From the NCBI GenBank assembly GCA_905203045.1, contig CAJKUH010000006.1, positions 16,769 to 80,768 on the forward strand: a stretch of DNA of 64,000 nucleotides. Direction: 5' to 3'. How positions within the stretch are numbered: the stretch's first letter is position 1; each line of letters begins with the position of its first letter. A program made the translations under genes and the position numbers. The DNA comes from an uncultured Eggerthella sp. (lineage in GTDB: Bacteria; Actinomycetota; Coriobacteriia; Coriobacteriales; Eggerthellaceae). This document shows, one piece after another, positions 8,609 to 17,270 of the stretch. The notes below the pieces were generated by a model that ran no database searches, was not told the DNA's origin, and saw only the letters and a list, made by a program, of their open reading frames with translations.

Positions 8609-9678
8609 GGGTGCTCCTTTACCAGGGCTTGTTTCAGCCAGAGGGGGTTGTTTTCGGTGCGTTGCTTCAGAAGCTCACCGAGCTTTGCTGCCGCGCGGCG
8701 TGCATTGCAGGTGCACGGCCCGGGGTTTTGCAGGACATGCTCGTATGCAAGCAAGGTGCGCTCCTCTTCGCGATACAGCGCTTGTGCTTCTTGCACGTTT
8801 ATTCGCTGGAACCTGATTTCCCTGCCGGGGCGACATTGAACCAGCTTCGGAAGGTCGACGCTGGCAACCGTTCCGATTTTGGCATAGCCTCCGGTTGTTT
8901 GCCGGTCTGCCAACATGATGATGGGCTTGCCGTGGGCGGGAACCTGCACGGCCCCGAAGGCGATGCCGTCGGATGCGATGTCCGAGCCATGCCTCGTTTC
9001 GATCGCTGGGCCTTCAAGGCGGAATCCCATGCGGTCGGACTGCGACGTAGTGCTGAACCGTTGGCCGTAGAACGTTTCCACACCCTGCTCGGTGAACAGG
9101 TTTTCCTGCGGGCCGGGTATTACGCGCAAGATTATCGGGTCGGTTTCTTGGGCGGGTTCTTCTTCGGCGGGTATGGTGCGAAGCGGCAGGTTTGCAAGAA
9201 ACGTGAGGTTCGATGCCAGCGGAATGCAGTCGCCGTATGCCAGGGCGCGGCCGTGCCAACCGCCGATGCCGCATTTGAGGTTGGTCGAAGCACTTCCCAT
9301 GACCGAAGGGACATCAAGCCCGCCGCCAGCGAAGGCAAGGTAGCCGAACATGCCCTTGTGGGCTGCCCCGCATTCAAGAACGGCGTCGGCGGGGATCTCG
9401 AATGCTTGGTTCAAAGGGACTTGCTCCCCGTTCACACGCGCTTGGAAATCGGCGCCGGCAAGTGCAACGTAGGTTTTCTTGGTGAAGCGCAACGTGGGGC
9501 CGGCCAGCACGAATTCGAGCACGCTCGCGTTCTGGTTGTTGCCAACCAGGATGTTCGCGATGCGTGCGGCATGGCGGTCCATCACGCCGTTAGGGGAAAA
9601 CCCGCTGCTCAAAAAGCCCGTTCTGCCCAGGTCCTGCACGGTGGTGGAAAGCCCCGGCTTTTTCACGAAGATGCTCAT
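8599..9678 (-). CDS. pxpC: 5-oxoprolinase subunit C / carboxyltransferase-like (KipA family)
   Basis: 359 residues of the biotin-dependent carboxyltransferase fold (CT_A_B). Conserved blocks: KPGLSTTVQDLGRTGF at the start, SPNGVMDRHAARIAN, LAFAGGGLDVPSVMGS, RVIPGPQ, and the late SDGIAFGAVQVPAHGKPIIMLADRQTTGGYAKIGTV stretch (split across several conserved parts). The start ATG at 9678 follows AAGGAGCACCG and overlaps pxpB by 4 bases; a longer upstream frame is antisense noise within pxpB. It acts with PxpB and PxpA as 5-oxoprolinase. The adjoining biotin carboxylase and carrier genes raise a carboxylase alternative. Confidence 0.9.
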   Translation of the reverse strand: MSIFVKKPGLSTTVQDLGRTGFLSSGFSPNGVMDRHAARIANILVGNNQNASVLEFVLAGPTLRFTKKTYVALAGADFQARVNGEQVPLNQAFEIPADAVLECGAAHKGMFGYLAFAGGGLDVPSVMGSASTNLKCGIGGWHGRALAYGDCIPLASNLTFLANLPLRTIPAEEEPAQETDPIILRVIPGPQENLFTEQGVETFYGQRFSTTSQSDRMGFRLEGPAIETRHGSDIASDGIAFGAVQVPAHGKPIIMLADRQTTGGYAKIGTVASVDLPKLVQCRPGREIRFQRINVQEAQALYREEERTLLAYEHVLQNPGPCTCNARRAAAKLGELLKQRTENNPLWLKQALVKEHPWT

Positions 9679-10406
9679 CGGTGCTCCTTCGTTTCGACAC
9701 GGTAGCGGTAGGTGCCCTCGGAAAGCTGCCGCTCTATGGCGTGGTACTCGCCTTCGGTTATGGGGACGAAGCGCAGGTAATCGCCCGCCTGGTAGAGGAT
9801 GGGTTCTTCGCGTGTTGGGTCGTAAGGGCGCAAGGGCGTGCGGCCTATCAGCTGCCAACCGCCCGGAGAGGCAAGGGGATAGATGCCGGTTTGCGCGCCG
9901 CCGATGCCCACCGAGCCCGCTTCTATCACGGTGCGGGGGGTTGCCAGACGCGGGGTGTGCAGGCGCTTGTCAAGCCCGCCAAGATAGGCGAACCCGGGAA
10001 GGAAGCCCAGCATGTCGATAAGGTAATCGTGCCCGGTGTGCAGGGAGACTACCTCGCTGACGGAAAGGCCGGCATGCTGCGCCACTGTTTCGATATCGGG
10101 GCCGAAGGCGCCTCCGTAGCATACGGGAATTTCGATCACGCGTTTTGATTCATCGCTGTCAGGTGCAATATCTTGCAGCTGCGCTTCAAGGGCACGGCAA
10201 AGCTCGTCGTAGCCCAGTTCCATTGGGTTGTAGCAAACCATAAGGGAACAGAAGGTAGGCAACGTTTCGGTCACGCCGGGAATGGGCGCCGCATCAAGCC
10301 GCTTTGCCGCCGCACGAACCAACGCTCCGGTTTCAGGGGATATGGTGGTGCCGAACTCGATGTTGAGAGCGCAGTCGCCAGCAGCGGTTATGCGGAAGCT
10401 TGCCAT
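9675..10406 (-). CDS. pxpB: 5-oxoprolinase subunit B (KipI family)
   Basis: 243 residues of the CT_C_D (allophanate hydrolase subunit 1) family. Typical blocks are AAGDCALNIEFG at the start, IPVCYGGAFGPD, the HTGHDYLIDMLGFLPGFAYLGG segment (two adjoining conserved pieces), PR..VEAGSVGIGGAQTGIYPLASPGGW and LGRTPL-like IGRTPLRPYD. The ATG at 10406 is preferred over an upstream GTG because family members begin close to the ITAAGD motif. It is the first gene of the operon, so the operon promoter should lie in 10407-10700. Confidence 0.9.
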   Translation of the reverse strand: MASFRITAAGDCALNIEFGTTISPETGALVRAAAKRLDAAPIPGVTETLPTFCSLMVCYNPMELGYDELCRALEAQLQDIAPDSDESKRVIEIPVCYGGAFGPDIETVAQHAGLSVSEVVSLHTGHDYLIDMLGFLPGFAYLGGLDKRLHTPRLATPRTVIEAGSVGIGGAQTGIYPLASPGGWQLIGRTPLRPYDPTREEPILYQAGDYLRFVPITEGEYHAIERQLSEGTYRYRVETKEHR

Positions 10407-10753
10407 ACGCCCTGCCTTTCTTGGTGCTTGTTGCTCGCTTCTCACTGTAGCGTGTTCCGTGTTTCTTGCCGGTTTCGATTGCGCTAAGGGTTGCGGGGCG
10501 CCTTGTTTCGGGCGAAAGGCGGTTTCTTGCAGTGCTCCGGGTGCCAGCTCTGCAAAGCGGGGCCTTCTGGTGCCGTTTCCAACAAACAGCGTGAAGCGTT
10601 TGGTTTTTCTACAAATGGGGAGTTTCTGTAAAGGGCTATAGCCGCCATGGGCGTTTTTGCCCGGCGGGCTACAATAACAAAGTTCTACCTATATATAAGT
10701 AAGCCTGCGCTTTCCTCGGCGCAGGCACAAGGCATAAGGAGGTGTCCCCAAGC
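10407..10753. other. Divergent intergenic region, pxp operon / YhgE-Pip pair
   Basis: These 347 bases must hold both promoters of the divergent transcripts. There is no credible gene. An AT-rich ATATATAAG patch at about 10690-10700 and the hairpin at 10703-10726 are the only structures I see. Confidence 0.6.
10703..10726 (+). other. Leader hairpin before the YhgE/Pip genes
   Basis: GCCTGCGC at 10703-10710 pairs perfectly with GCGCAGGC at 10719-10726, ten bases before the AAGGAGGT ribosome site. It has no U-run, so it is more likely a leader structure than a terminator. Confidence 0.5.
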
Positions 10754-13342
10754 GTGAAGAATGCCCTCCGCGTTCTCAAGCGCGATTACCTGCGCTTGCT
10801 CAAGGCGCCCGCCGCATTGACGGTTGTGTTCGTCTTGGTCGTGCTTCCTTCTCTCTATACCTGGTTCAATGTTGTTGGTTTTTGGGACCCCTACGGCAAC
10901 ACGGGCAATATCCGCGTGTGCGTGGTAAACGAAGACGAGGGTGCCACTATGGACGGCATGGGTGACCTTGACCTGGGCGGACAGGTGGTCGATCAGCTGC
11001 AAACCAACGATCAGCTAGGTTGGACGTTCACCGACAAAGACACCGCCATGGAAGAGGTGAACTCGGGCAAGGCCTATGCGGCGTTCGTCATTCCCTCCGA
11101 CTTCAGCTATGACGTAACCACGTTCCTCACGGGCGATTTCACCCAACCGAAGCTTGAATATTACGTGAACGAGAAAGCGGGCGGCGTTTCGACGAAGGTA
11201 ACCGACACCGGTGCCAACACGCTTGATGAAACCATCAACTCCACGTTCGTTTCCACGGTAAGCGGCGTTGTTGCCGATGTGGTGAACAAGAGCGTGGGCC
11301 AGGCGCAAAGCGACCTTGATGGCGCGAAGACGTCTATCGGCGTGCAGCTCGATAAAGCCAACGCGTCACTTGCCGATGCGCGCAACGCCGTTGCCGACTT
11401 GTCTTCTGCTTCGGACGACTTGTCTTCGAAGACCAACGACGCGAAGAACAGGCTCCAGAACGCCAAGGGCGATATCTCTAACTTGAGCACGCAGCTTTCC
11501 GAGGCATCGCAGCTGCTTTCCGAAACCCAGAACGCGTTGGGGCCGTTCGTCACGCAGATGACGGGCGTGCTGGACAAGTCTTCCCAGCTTTCCTCCCAGG
11601 CGGCCAGCAATGCAACGGCTGCGGTGGGGCAGGTGAACGGCTCGGTGCAGGGTGCCGAGGGAACCGTGAACGCTGCCGTTGAGCAGGGCAATGCGGTGGT
11701 TTCCATGAACGAAGCGGCTATCAAGTCGTTGAAGGATTTGGCGGAAACGCCCGGCATGGACGAATCCACAAGCCAAGCGCTTCTTTCTGCAGCAAGCTCT
11801 CTGGAAACCCAGAACGCGAACTTGAAAAGCGCCATCAGCGGCGCAAGCGACAGCTACGCGAAGCTGCAGGCTGCCTCGAACGACATCAACTCCGCAACCG
11901 ACAAGGTGAACAGCGCGTTCCAGAGCACGCTGAAGAACACCGATTCCTATCGCGGGAGCCTTACCAGCGAAACGCTTCCTGCCTTGAACGACGGCACCAC
12001 GAAGCTTTCCAATTCGCTGGCGGGTCTTTCCACGGCGGTTTCCAACCAGGCTTTGCTTATCGACCAGTCCATGACGGCGCTCGACCAGCTGAACTCTGCG
12101 CTGCAGACCACGGCAACGGCGTTGGGACAGACCGATGGCGTGCTTTCCGGTTTCCAGACTGATATCGACACGGTGAAAACCGATCTCTTGGCGCTGGGCA
12201 CGGCTGGCGCATTGGGCGACCTGTTCGGCAAGGACGGGCTGGACGCCAGCAAGATTGCCGACTTCATGCTTTCGCCCACGCAGCTGCAGACGGTGGAACT
12301 GTATTCGGTGAACGCCTACGGCTCTGCCATGGCTCCGTTGTTCATGAACATGACGCTGTGGATCGGCGTGTTCATGCTGCTGGTTATCTTGCGTCAGGAG
12401 GTTGACGACGAGGGCATCCCGAACCTTTCCTCACGTGAACGGTACTTGGGCAAATGGCTGTTCTTGGCCCCGCTTGTTTCCCTGCAGGCCATTGTGTGCT
12501 GCGCGGGCAACCTCTTCTTGGGCGTGCAAGTGGCAAGTGTGCCGTTGTTCTTCCTGACGGCGGTGTTCGCCTCGCTTACGTATCTGTGCATCCAGTACGC
12601 GCTGTCGGTGCTGTTCCAGCATATTGGCAAGGGCTTGTGCATCATCCTTATCTTCGTGCAGATTCCTGGTGCCACGGGCTTGTACCCCATCGAGATGACG
12701 CCCGATTTCTTCCAGGCGGTGTATCCGGTATTCCCGTTCACGTATGGCATCAACGCCCTGCGCGAAACCATCGCGGGCTTCTACGGATTCCAGTGGGGCG
12801 GCGAAATGGGCATGCTGCTGCTGTACTTCCTGGTGTTCTTTGTGGGCGGTTTCTTGGTGCGTCCGTTCCTGACGAATGTGAATCGGATGTTCAACAAGCA
12901 GATTGCCGCAACCGATATTCTGAACGGCGAGGAATCCGAGCTGCCTGCGCGGCGTTATCGCATGGACCAGCTGTTCCGCGTTCTTGCTGACAGGACGGAG
13001 TATCGAAGCGAACTTGCCCAGAGCGCCAAGCGCTTCATGCATCTGTATCCGAAGCTGAGAAAGGGCAGCATGATTTTCGGTTTGGCGGTTCCCGCCATCG
13101 TCACGCCCATCCTCTCGGTACTGGGCTTCGAGAAGGTGATCGTGCTTACCTGTTGGCTGGCATGGTTGGTTCTTATCATCCTGTTCCTTGTGGTGGTTGA
13201 GTTCGTCCGCGATAGGCTGGCGCACGAGATTGCCTTGGACGACCTTTCCGATGACGAGCTGCGCGAGCTGTTCCAAGCGCGCGACGGCGTTTCCGATTCG
13301 CCGGCTCCGAAACCCGTTGAGCTGAAGGGCGGTGCGAAGTAA
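10754..13342 (+). CDS. YhgE/Pip domain membrane protein, first of pair
   Basis: About 862 residues. One N-terminal membrane helix (about 15-35, VVFVLVVLPSLYTWFNV) is followed by the family block NTGNIRVCVVNEDEG, a long Ser/Ala/Asn-rich coiled region (about 150-480), and a C-terminal cluster of about six membrane helices like an ABC-2 permease. This is the YhgE/Pip (phage infection protein, EsaA-like) architecture. Some relatives serve as phage receptors or as parts of type VII secretion. AAGGAGGT at 10736-10743 is placed for the GTG at 10754; another in-frame GTG at 10742 overlaps that site. It shares a base with the next gene, so the two are co-translated. An extra C-terminal segment (about 755-862) has two more helices. 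Confidence 0.87.
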   Translation: MKNALRVLKRDYLRLLKAPAALTVVFVLVVLPSLYTWFNVVGFWDPYGNTGNIRVCVVNEDEGATMDGMGDLDLGGQVVDQLQTNDQLGWTFTDKDTAMEEVNSGKAYAAFVIPSDFSYDVTTFLTGDFTQPKLEYYVNEKAGGVSTKVTDTGANTLDETINSTFVSTVSGVVADVVNKSVGQAQSDLDGAKTSIGVQLDKANASLADARNAVADLSSASDDLSSKTNDAKNRLQNAKGDISNLSTQLSEASQLLSETQNALGPFVTQMTGVLDKSSQLSSQAASNATAAVGQVNGSVQGAEGTVNAAVEQGNAVVSMNEAAIKSLKDLAETPGMDESTSQALLSAASSLETQNANLKSAISGASDSYAKLQAASNDINSATDKVNSAFQSTLKNTDSYRGSLTSETLPALNDGTTKLSNSLAGLSTAVSNQALLIDQSMTALDQLNSALQTTATALGQTDGVLSGFQTDIDTVKTDLLALGTAGALGDLFGKDGLDASKIADFMLSPTQLQTVELYSVNAYGSAMAPLFMNMTLWIGVFMLLVILRQEVDDEGIPNLSSRERYLGKWLFLAPLVSLQAIVCCAGNLFLGVQVASVPLFFLTAVFASLTYLCIQYALSVLFQHIGKGLCIILIFVQIPGATGLYPIEMTPDFFQAVYPVFPFTYGINALRETIAGFYGFQWGGEMGMLLLYFLVFFVGGFLVRPFLTNVNRMFNKQIAATDILNGEESELPARRYRMDQLFRVLADRTEYRSELAQSAKRFMHLYPKLRKGSMIFGLAVPAIVTPILSVLGFEKVIVLTCWLAWLVLIILFLVVVEFVRDRLAHEIALDDLSDDELRELFQARDGVSDSPAPKPVELKGGAK

Positions 13343-15531
13343 TGAAAGTTATTTGGCAGCTTTTCGTCAACGACATGAAGCGTATATTCGGCAACCTGGT
13401 TACCGGACTCATCATTTTGGGTTTGGTGCTGCTGCCTTCCATCTTCAGCTGGTATAACGTGCTTGCCTGCTGGGATGTGTTCCACAACACGGGCAATTTG
13501 AAGGTTGCCGTGGTGAACAACGACGAAGGGTACCAGAGCGACTTGGTGCCCCTGAAAGTGAACATGGGCGAGCAGGTTTCCACGTCGCTTCTGGCAAACA
13601 ACCAGATGGATTGGATCCTTACCGATGAAGACGACGCCATGGATGGCGCCAAATCGGGCAAGTACTATGCTGCGGTGGTCATCCCTGAAAGCTTCAGCAA
13701 GGATATGATGACGTTCTATTCGGACGAGTCGTCCCATGCTGATTTGATCTACTACAGCAACGACAAGAAGAATGTGGTCGCGCCGAAGCTGACCGACCAA
13801 GGTGCTAGCAAGGCATCGGACATGGTGAACCAGGTGTTCACCAAAACCATTACCGAGGTCGGCTTGAATGTGGCGTCTTCGTTGTTGAAGTACTCCGACA
13901 ATGCGAACCTCGATAGTAGGCTCGGCGATTTGGCCGACCATGTGAACTCGATGGGCGCTCAGATGTCCGATGCCTCGAAAACGCTGAAGACCTATGCTTC
14001 AGTACTCGATGCGTCGCAGTCGCTGGTAACGGGTTCGGCGCAGCTGCTGGGCCAGGCAGGTGACTCTGCTTCGCAGGTGATGGATTCCGCCAATCAGGCA
14101 AAAGACTCGGTTTCTTCCATGAGCGATGCACTGAAGGCTTCGAACGATGTGTTGGGCCAGGCTATTTCGAACAGTGCTTCGGGCTATGACGGCTTGTCCA
14201 GCTCCATTGATGCCGCTTTCGCTTCTTCGGGCGATTTGGCCGGCTCCTCAGCGACGAATCTGCGCTCGCAGGCTGATTCGGTGAAGAGCAAAGCAGATCA
14301 GTTCGAGTCGCTCGCAAGCCAGATCGACGATTTGGCTGCCCAGCAGACTGACCCCGACTTGCAGAAGACCTTGGAGGGCCTGGCAAAGCAGATGCATGTT
14401 TCCGCTGACTCCCAGGAGGCTTTGGCGAAGGGACTTGCCGATGCCGCTAGCGGCATCGAGAGCGGCAATGCCGATGCCCAAAGCAAGCATCAGGAGGTAA
14501 GCGGCCTGATCGACGAGGCAAAGCAGAGCGTGGGCGAGCTTTCTGACGACTACAATTCCACCATCAAGCCCCAGCTTGATACGTTGATGGGCCAGATTTC
14601 CTCCATGTCAAGCTCGCTTTCCTCGAGCGCTTCCACGCTTGATTCGGTGAGCGACGACTTGCAGAACGGTGCGGATTCCTTGTCTGGGCGCATTGCCACG
14701 GCAAAGCAGAAGCTGCTCGACACGGCATCGGACCTTGATTCTTCAGCCGAGAAGTTCACTTCGCTTTCTGCGGCGATGTACGAAGCGCTCTCTTCGGGCG
14801 ATATCGAGCAGTTGAAGACGGTACTGTACTCTGACCCGGATGCGTTGGCTTCCGCCTTGGCGGCGCCGGTGCAGCTTGAGCGCCATGCAGTGTTCCCGGC
14901 AGAGAACTTCGGCTCCCAGATGGCTCCGCTGTACACCACATTGGGCCTGTGGGTTGGTTCGCTGCTGTTGGCGGTTGCCATCAAGGTGAACGTTTCACGC
15001 AAGGCGCAATTGGAGCTGGGCTACCCGAAACTTCACCAACTGTTCTTGGGACGTTTTGGCGTGTTTGCGTTCGTTTCGCTGTGCCAAACCACCATTCTGG
15101 CATTGGGCAACATGCTGTTCTTGCAGGTGCAGGTTGAAGAGCCCTTGCTGTACCTGATCTGCTTCTGGCTGGCGGGGTTGGTGTTCACGTTCATCATCTA
15201 CACGTTGGTGGTGTCGTTTGCCAACTTGGGCAAGGCGATTGCCGTGTTCCTGCTTATCATCCAGGTTACTTCGGGCGGTGGCAGTTACCCGCTGCAGACG
15301 TTGCCTGACTTCTTCCAGTGGCTGAGCCCGTTCTTGCCGGCAACGCATGTTATCAGCGCTATGCGTGCGGCCATGATGGGCGTGTACTGCAACGACTTCT
15401 GGATAGAGATCGGCCAGCTTCTGCTGTTCGTGGTGCCGTTCTTGTTGCTGGGCCTGGTATTCAGAAAGCCCCTTATGAAGTTCCTGAATTGGTACGTCGA
15501 AAAGGTGGAAGAATCGAAGTTGGTATGTTGA
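13342..15531 (+). CDS. YhgE/Pip domain membrane protein, second of pair
   Basis: 729 residues with the same plan as the preceding protein: an N-terminal helix, NTGNLKVAVVNNDEG (matching the first protein's NTGNIRVCVVNEDEG), a long low-complexity Ser/Asp/Ala-rich extracellular region (about 190-500) and a C-terminal six-helix ABC-2-like block. The ATG overlaps the TAA of the first gene. Two paralogues of unequal length in one transcript suggest a heteromeric membrane complex (inference). A strong terminator follows at 15644. Confidence 0.88.
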   Translation: MKVIWQLFVNDMKRIFGNLVTGLIILGLVLLPSIFSWYNVLACWDVFHNTGNLKVAVVNNDEGYQSDLVPLKVNMGEQVSTSLLANNQMDWILTDEDDAMDGAKSGKYYAAVVIPESFSKDMMTFYSDESSHADLIYYSNDKKNVVAPKLTDQGASKASDMVNQVFTKTITEVGLNVASSLLKYSDNANLDSRLGDLADHVNSMGAQMSDASKTLKTYASVLDASQSLVTGSAQLLGQAGDSASQVMDSANQAKDSVSSMSDALKASNDVLGQAISNSASGYDGLSSSIDAAFASSGDLAGSSATNLRSQADSVKSKADQFESLASQIDDLAAQQTDPDLQKTLEGLAKQMHVSADSQEALAKGLADAASGIESGNADAQSKHQEVSGLIDEAKQSVGELSDDYNSTIKPQLDTLMGQISSMSSSLSSSASTLDSVSDDLQNGADSLSGRIATAKQKLLDTASDLDSSAEKFTSLSAAMYEALSSGDIEQLKTVLYSDPDALASALAAPVQLERHAVFPAENFGSQMAPLYTTLGLWVGSLLLAVAIKVNVSRKAQLELGYPKLHQLFLGRFGVFAFVSLCQTTILALGNMLFLQVQVEEPLLYLICFWLAGLVFTFIIYTLVVSFANLGKAIAVFLLIIQVTSGGGSYPLQTLPDFFQWLSPFLPATHVISAMRAAMMGVYCNDFWIEIGQLLLFVVPFLLLGLVFRKPLMKFLNWYVEKVEESKLVC

Positions 15532-15643
15532 TCCGGCATTGGTCGCATGGCTTCAGTGCCACATAATGCGGGGCAGCTCCCTTGGGGCATCCCTTGTTTG
15601 CCATGCGTTTGAATCTTTGACGGGGCACTTGCTCCCTTACGAA

Positions 15644-15684
15644 AAGAGCCTGCATCCCTTATAGGGGCTGCAGGCTCTTCTTTT
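15644..15684 (+). terminator. Rho-independent terminator after YhgE/Pip pair
   Basis: AAGAGCCTGCA at 15644-15654 pairs with TGCAGGCTCTT at 15669-15679 and is followed by CTTTTC. Confidence 0.85.
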
Positions 15685-15715
15685 CTTCGTGGTATTTCGT
15701 CGGGGCATCGGCGAC

Positions 15716-15748
15716 ACGAAAAAGGGCGACCTTTATAGGCCGCCCTTT
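15716..15748 (-). terminator. Rho-independent terminator of the pyridoxamine oxidase-like gene
   Basis: Read on the minus strand, AAAGGGCGGCC and GGTCGCCCTTT pair around TATAAA and run into TTTTTCG, directly downstream of the stop at 15752. Confidence 0.85.
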
Positions 15749-15751
15749 GGT

Positions 15752-16279
15752 TTAGGCACGTTGTTTGCCCGTGAAAGTGTCGATGTCTATGCAGTAGATA
15801 TTGGTGCGGGCTAAGGCTTGGTCGGTGAACCCGGCGCTGGCTTCGGGTGCCAAGTGGTGCATGATGCGGGTAAGGCCGTAGCGCTTGGCATCGGTGCCCT
15901 GAATGCGATGCACAGTGCCCGTGCCCATGATGCTGCGATAGGCGTATGAATAAGCGCAGGCATAGGGGCCGTCGATCACGCCGTCTTCGATGTCCATTTC
16001 GATGGCGACGCGCGGTTCGCGATTGAACAGATCAGCCTTGCGCCCTTCGGCGGCGGAGTGAACCCACAAGGCCAACCGTGGGGTGGGGGCGGCGTTGCCG
16101 GGGCTTTCAGGGTCGGCCCAATCGTAGCCGAAGCTCATGGGAACGATGAACATGCCCTCTTCGTCGAATGCTCCGATGCGCACCGTGTTGCATGCCTCAA
16201 CGATGGCGTGCAGCTGGTCGACGTTGCGCACTTGGCGGCTTGCTTGGCGCATAGGGCGGTGCAGTGGTTCGTTTTCCAT
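15752..16279 (-). CDS. Pyridoxamine 5'-phosphate oxidase-fold protein
   Basis: 175 residues with the split-barrel flavin-binding fold of the pyridoxamine 5'-phosphate oxidase-related (NimA/Pnp_ox-like) family. Visible blocks are the N-terminal MRQASRQVRNVDQLHAIVEA, VRIGAFDEEGMFIVPMSFGYDW (split), LWVHSAAEGRKADLF and the late YRSIMGTGTVHRI. Such proteins bind FMN, F420 or heme; the substrate is not predictable. The ATG follows AGGAGGACCC. It is a single gene with its own terminator. Confidence 0.85.
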   Translation of the reverse strand: MENEPLHRPMRQASRQVRNVDQLHAIVEACNTVRIGAFDEEGMFIVPMSFGYDWADPESPGNAAPTPRLALWVHSAAEGRKADLFNREPRVAIEMDIEDGVIDGPYACAYSYAYRSIMGTGTVHRIQGTDAKRYGLTRIMHHLAPEASAGFTDQALARTNIYCIDIDTFTGKQRA

Positions 16280-16507
16280 GGGTCCTCCTGTTTCGTTCTG
16301 ACACGATGGTAGCAAAGAAAACAATTGCAGCCCAAATCCTTTGCGTGATTGCCATTTAGCTTTTTAAGGTCGTCGCGCTTGCACTCCTCATTGCGCTTCC
16401 TTCCGCTTGCGGCAAAATGTGGCGCTTCTTATTTCCTTACTTCAATTTTCTCAACGTTTTCTCATGCCTTTCTCACCTGGCCTGTAGCGTTTTCCCTGCT
16501 GAATTAA

Positions 16508-16522
16508 TTTCGTTGTACGAAA
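16508..16522. promoter_or_regulatory. Palindromic operator candidate before toxin-antitoxin pair
   Basis: TTTCGT-TGT-ACGAAA is a perfect 6+6 dyad just upstream of the AGGAGGGAGG ribosome site of the next gene. A ribbon-helix-helix antitoxin, as encoded at 16810, typically represses its own operon through such a short dyad. Confidence 0.5.
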
Positions 16523-16541
16523 ATAGGAGGGAGGATATACT

Positions 16542-16871
16542 TTGGATAAGCTGATAATTCACCCACATGCGTTTAAGCACGGTTTATCAGTGCATCAAAT
16601 CGTAGAAGCATGGGAAGACCCTCTGGGCGTAAAGCGCCCAAGAGACGATACCTATTGGGTTGCCATTGGCTTTGACTTAAAGGGGAATGGAATCGAGCTG
16701 GTTGCTGCGCAATCTGCTGATGGCTCGTATTTGATATTCCATGCGAACAGTCCAATAAGCATCTCTGTTCAGCGGGAGCTGAAGATCAAAAGAGGGAAAA
16801 GAGGCGGTCATGCAAGCGGAAAAAGACGTAACGAAGACAAGTGTTGCCGTTCTGCAAGAAGGCGACCTTAG
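16542..16871 (+). CDS. BrnT/RelE-like small protein, probable toxin
   Basis: 109 residues starting with TTG behind AGGAGGGAGG (7-base spacing). The part HPHAFKHGLSVHQIVEAWEDP, then a short beta-rich YWVAIGFDLKGNGIELVAA segment and YLIFHANSP resembles the compact HALKHG...hvI.ga...G..L.v.. layout of BrnT/DUF4258-like nucleases. The C-terminal 25 residues are highly basic. Its 3' end overlaps the next gene by 62 bases in another frame, which ties their translation together. The toxin assignment rests on the layout and the RHH partner, not on a sure family match. Confidence 0.6.
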   Translation: MDKLIIHPHAFKHGLSVHQIVEAWEDPLGVKRPRDDTYWVAIGFDLKGNGIELVAAQSADGSYLIFHANSPISISVQRELKIKRGKRGGHASGKRRNEDKCCRSARRRP

Positions 16872-17154
16872 CGGGGGATTCGTTTTGCGCAACGGTGAGG
16901 TTTTCGAGGAAGAAGACATTTCTGCTATTTGCGAAAACATCGAAAAGGGCGTATTTCCTGGAGAAGGTTGGTCAGGCGAACCGATGGTAGGCCGTCCGTT
17001 GAAATTCGGTGAGAAAATGAAACAAGTGGGATTCAAGGAGCCGCTTAACAAGATAGCTGCCATTGACGCGAGGGCGGAGCAACTGGGCATGAAGCGATCT
17101 GACTACTTGCGCCATTTGGTTGACGAAGACTTGGCGCGCGCAGGGGTAGCGTAG
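16810..17154 (+). CDS. Ribbon-helix-helix protein, probable antitoxin
   Basis: 114 residues. The last 35 residues (IAAIDARAEQLGMKRSDYLR...) form a CopG/Arc-like ribbon-helix-helix; the first 75 are acidic and probably bind the partner toxin. The start follows GAGGCGG within the toxin gene and the gene is closed by a terminator. The preceding perfect dyad (16508-16522) fits autorepression. Having the toxin first is the unusual order for type II pairs but is seen in BrnT/BrnA and HigBA. Confidence 0.65.
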   Translation: MQAEKDVTKTSVAVLQEGDLSGGFVLRNGEVFEEEDISAICENIEKGVFPGEGWSGEPMVGRPLKFGEKMKQVGFKEPLNKIAAIDARAEQLGMKRSDYLRHLVDEDLARAGVA

Positions 17155-17196
17155 TCCTTCCGGTCGTCTCGGGACGCAACGAAAATAGACGTTTAG

Positions 17197-17226
17197 GCGG
17201 AGCCGTTGGTGGGCTCCGCTTTTTGT
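17197..17226 (+). terminator. Rho-independent terminator after toxin-antitoxin pair
   Basis: GCGGAGCC at 17197-17204 pairs with GGCTCCGC at 17212-17219, followed by TTTTTGTTT. Confidence 0.88.
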
Positions 17227-17270
17227 TTCGGTGGGTGTGGGCTTTTTGCCGGCGCTCATTGTTCGTTTTG

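Noticed and set aside
9679..9858. 60-codon upstream extension of pxpC
   Set aside because: Arg/Pro/His-rich, lies inside pxpB, and the AAGGAGCACCG site fits the ATG at 9678.
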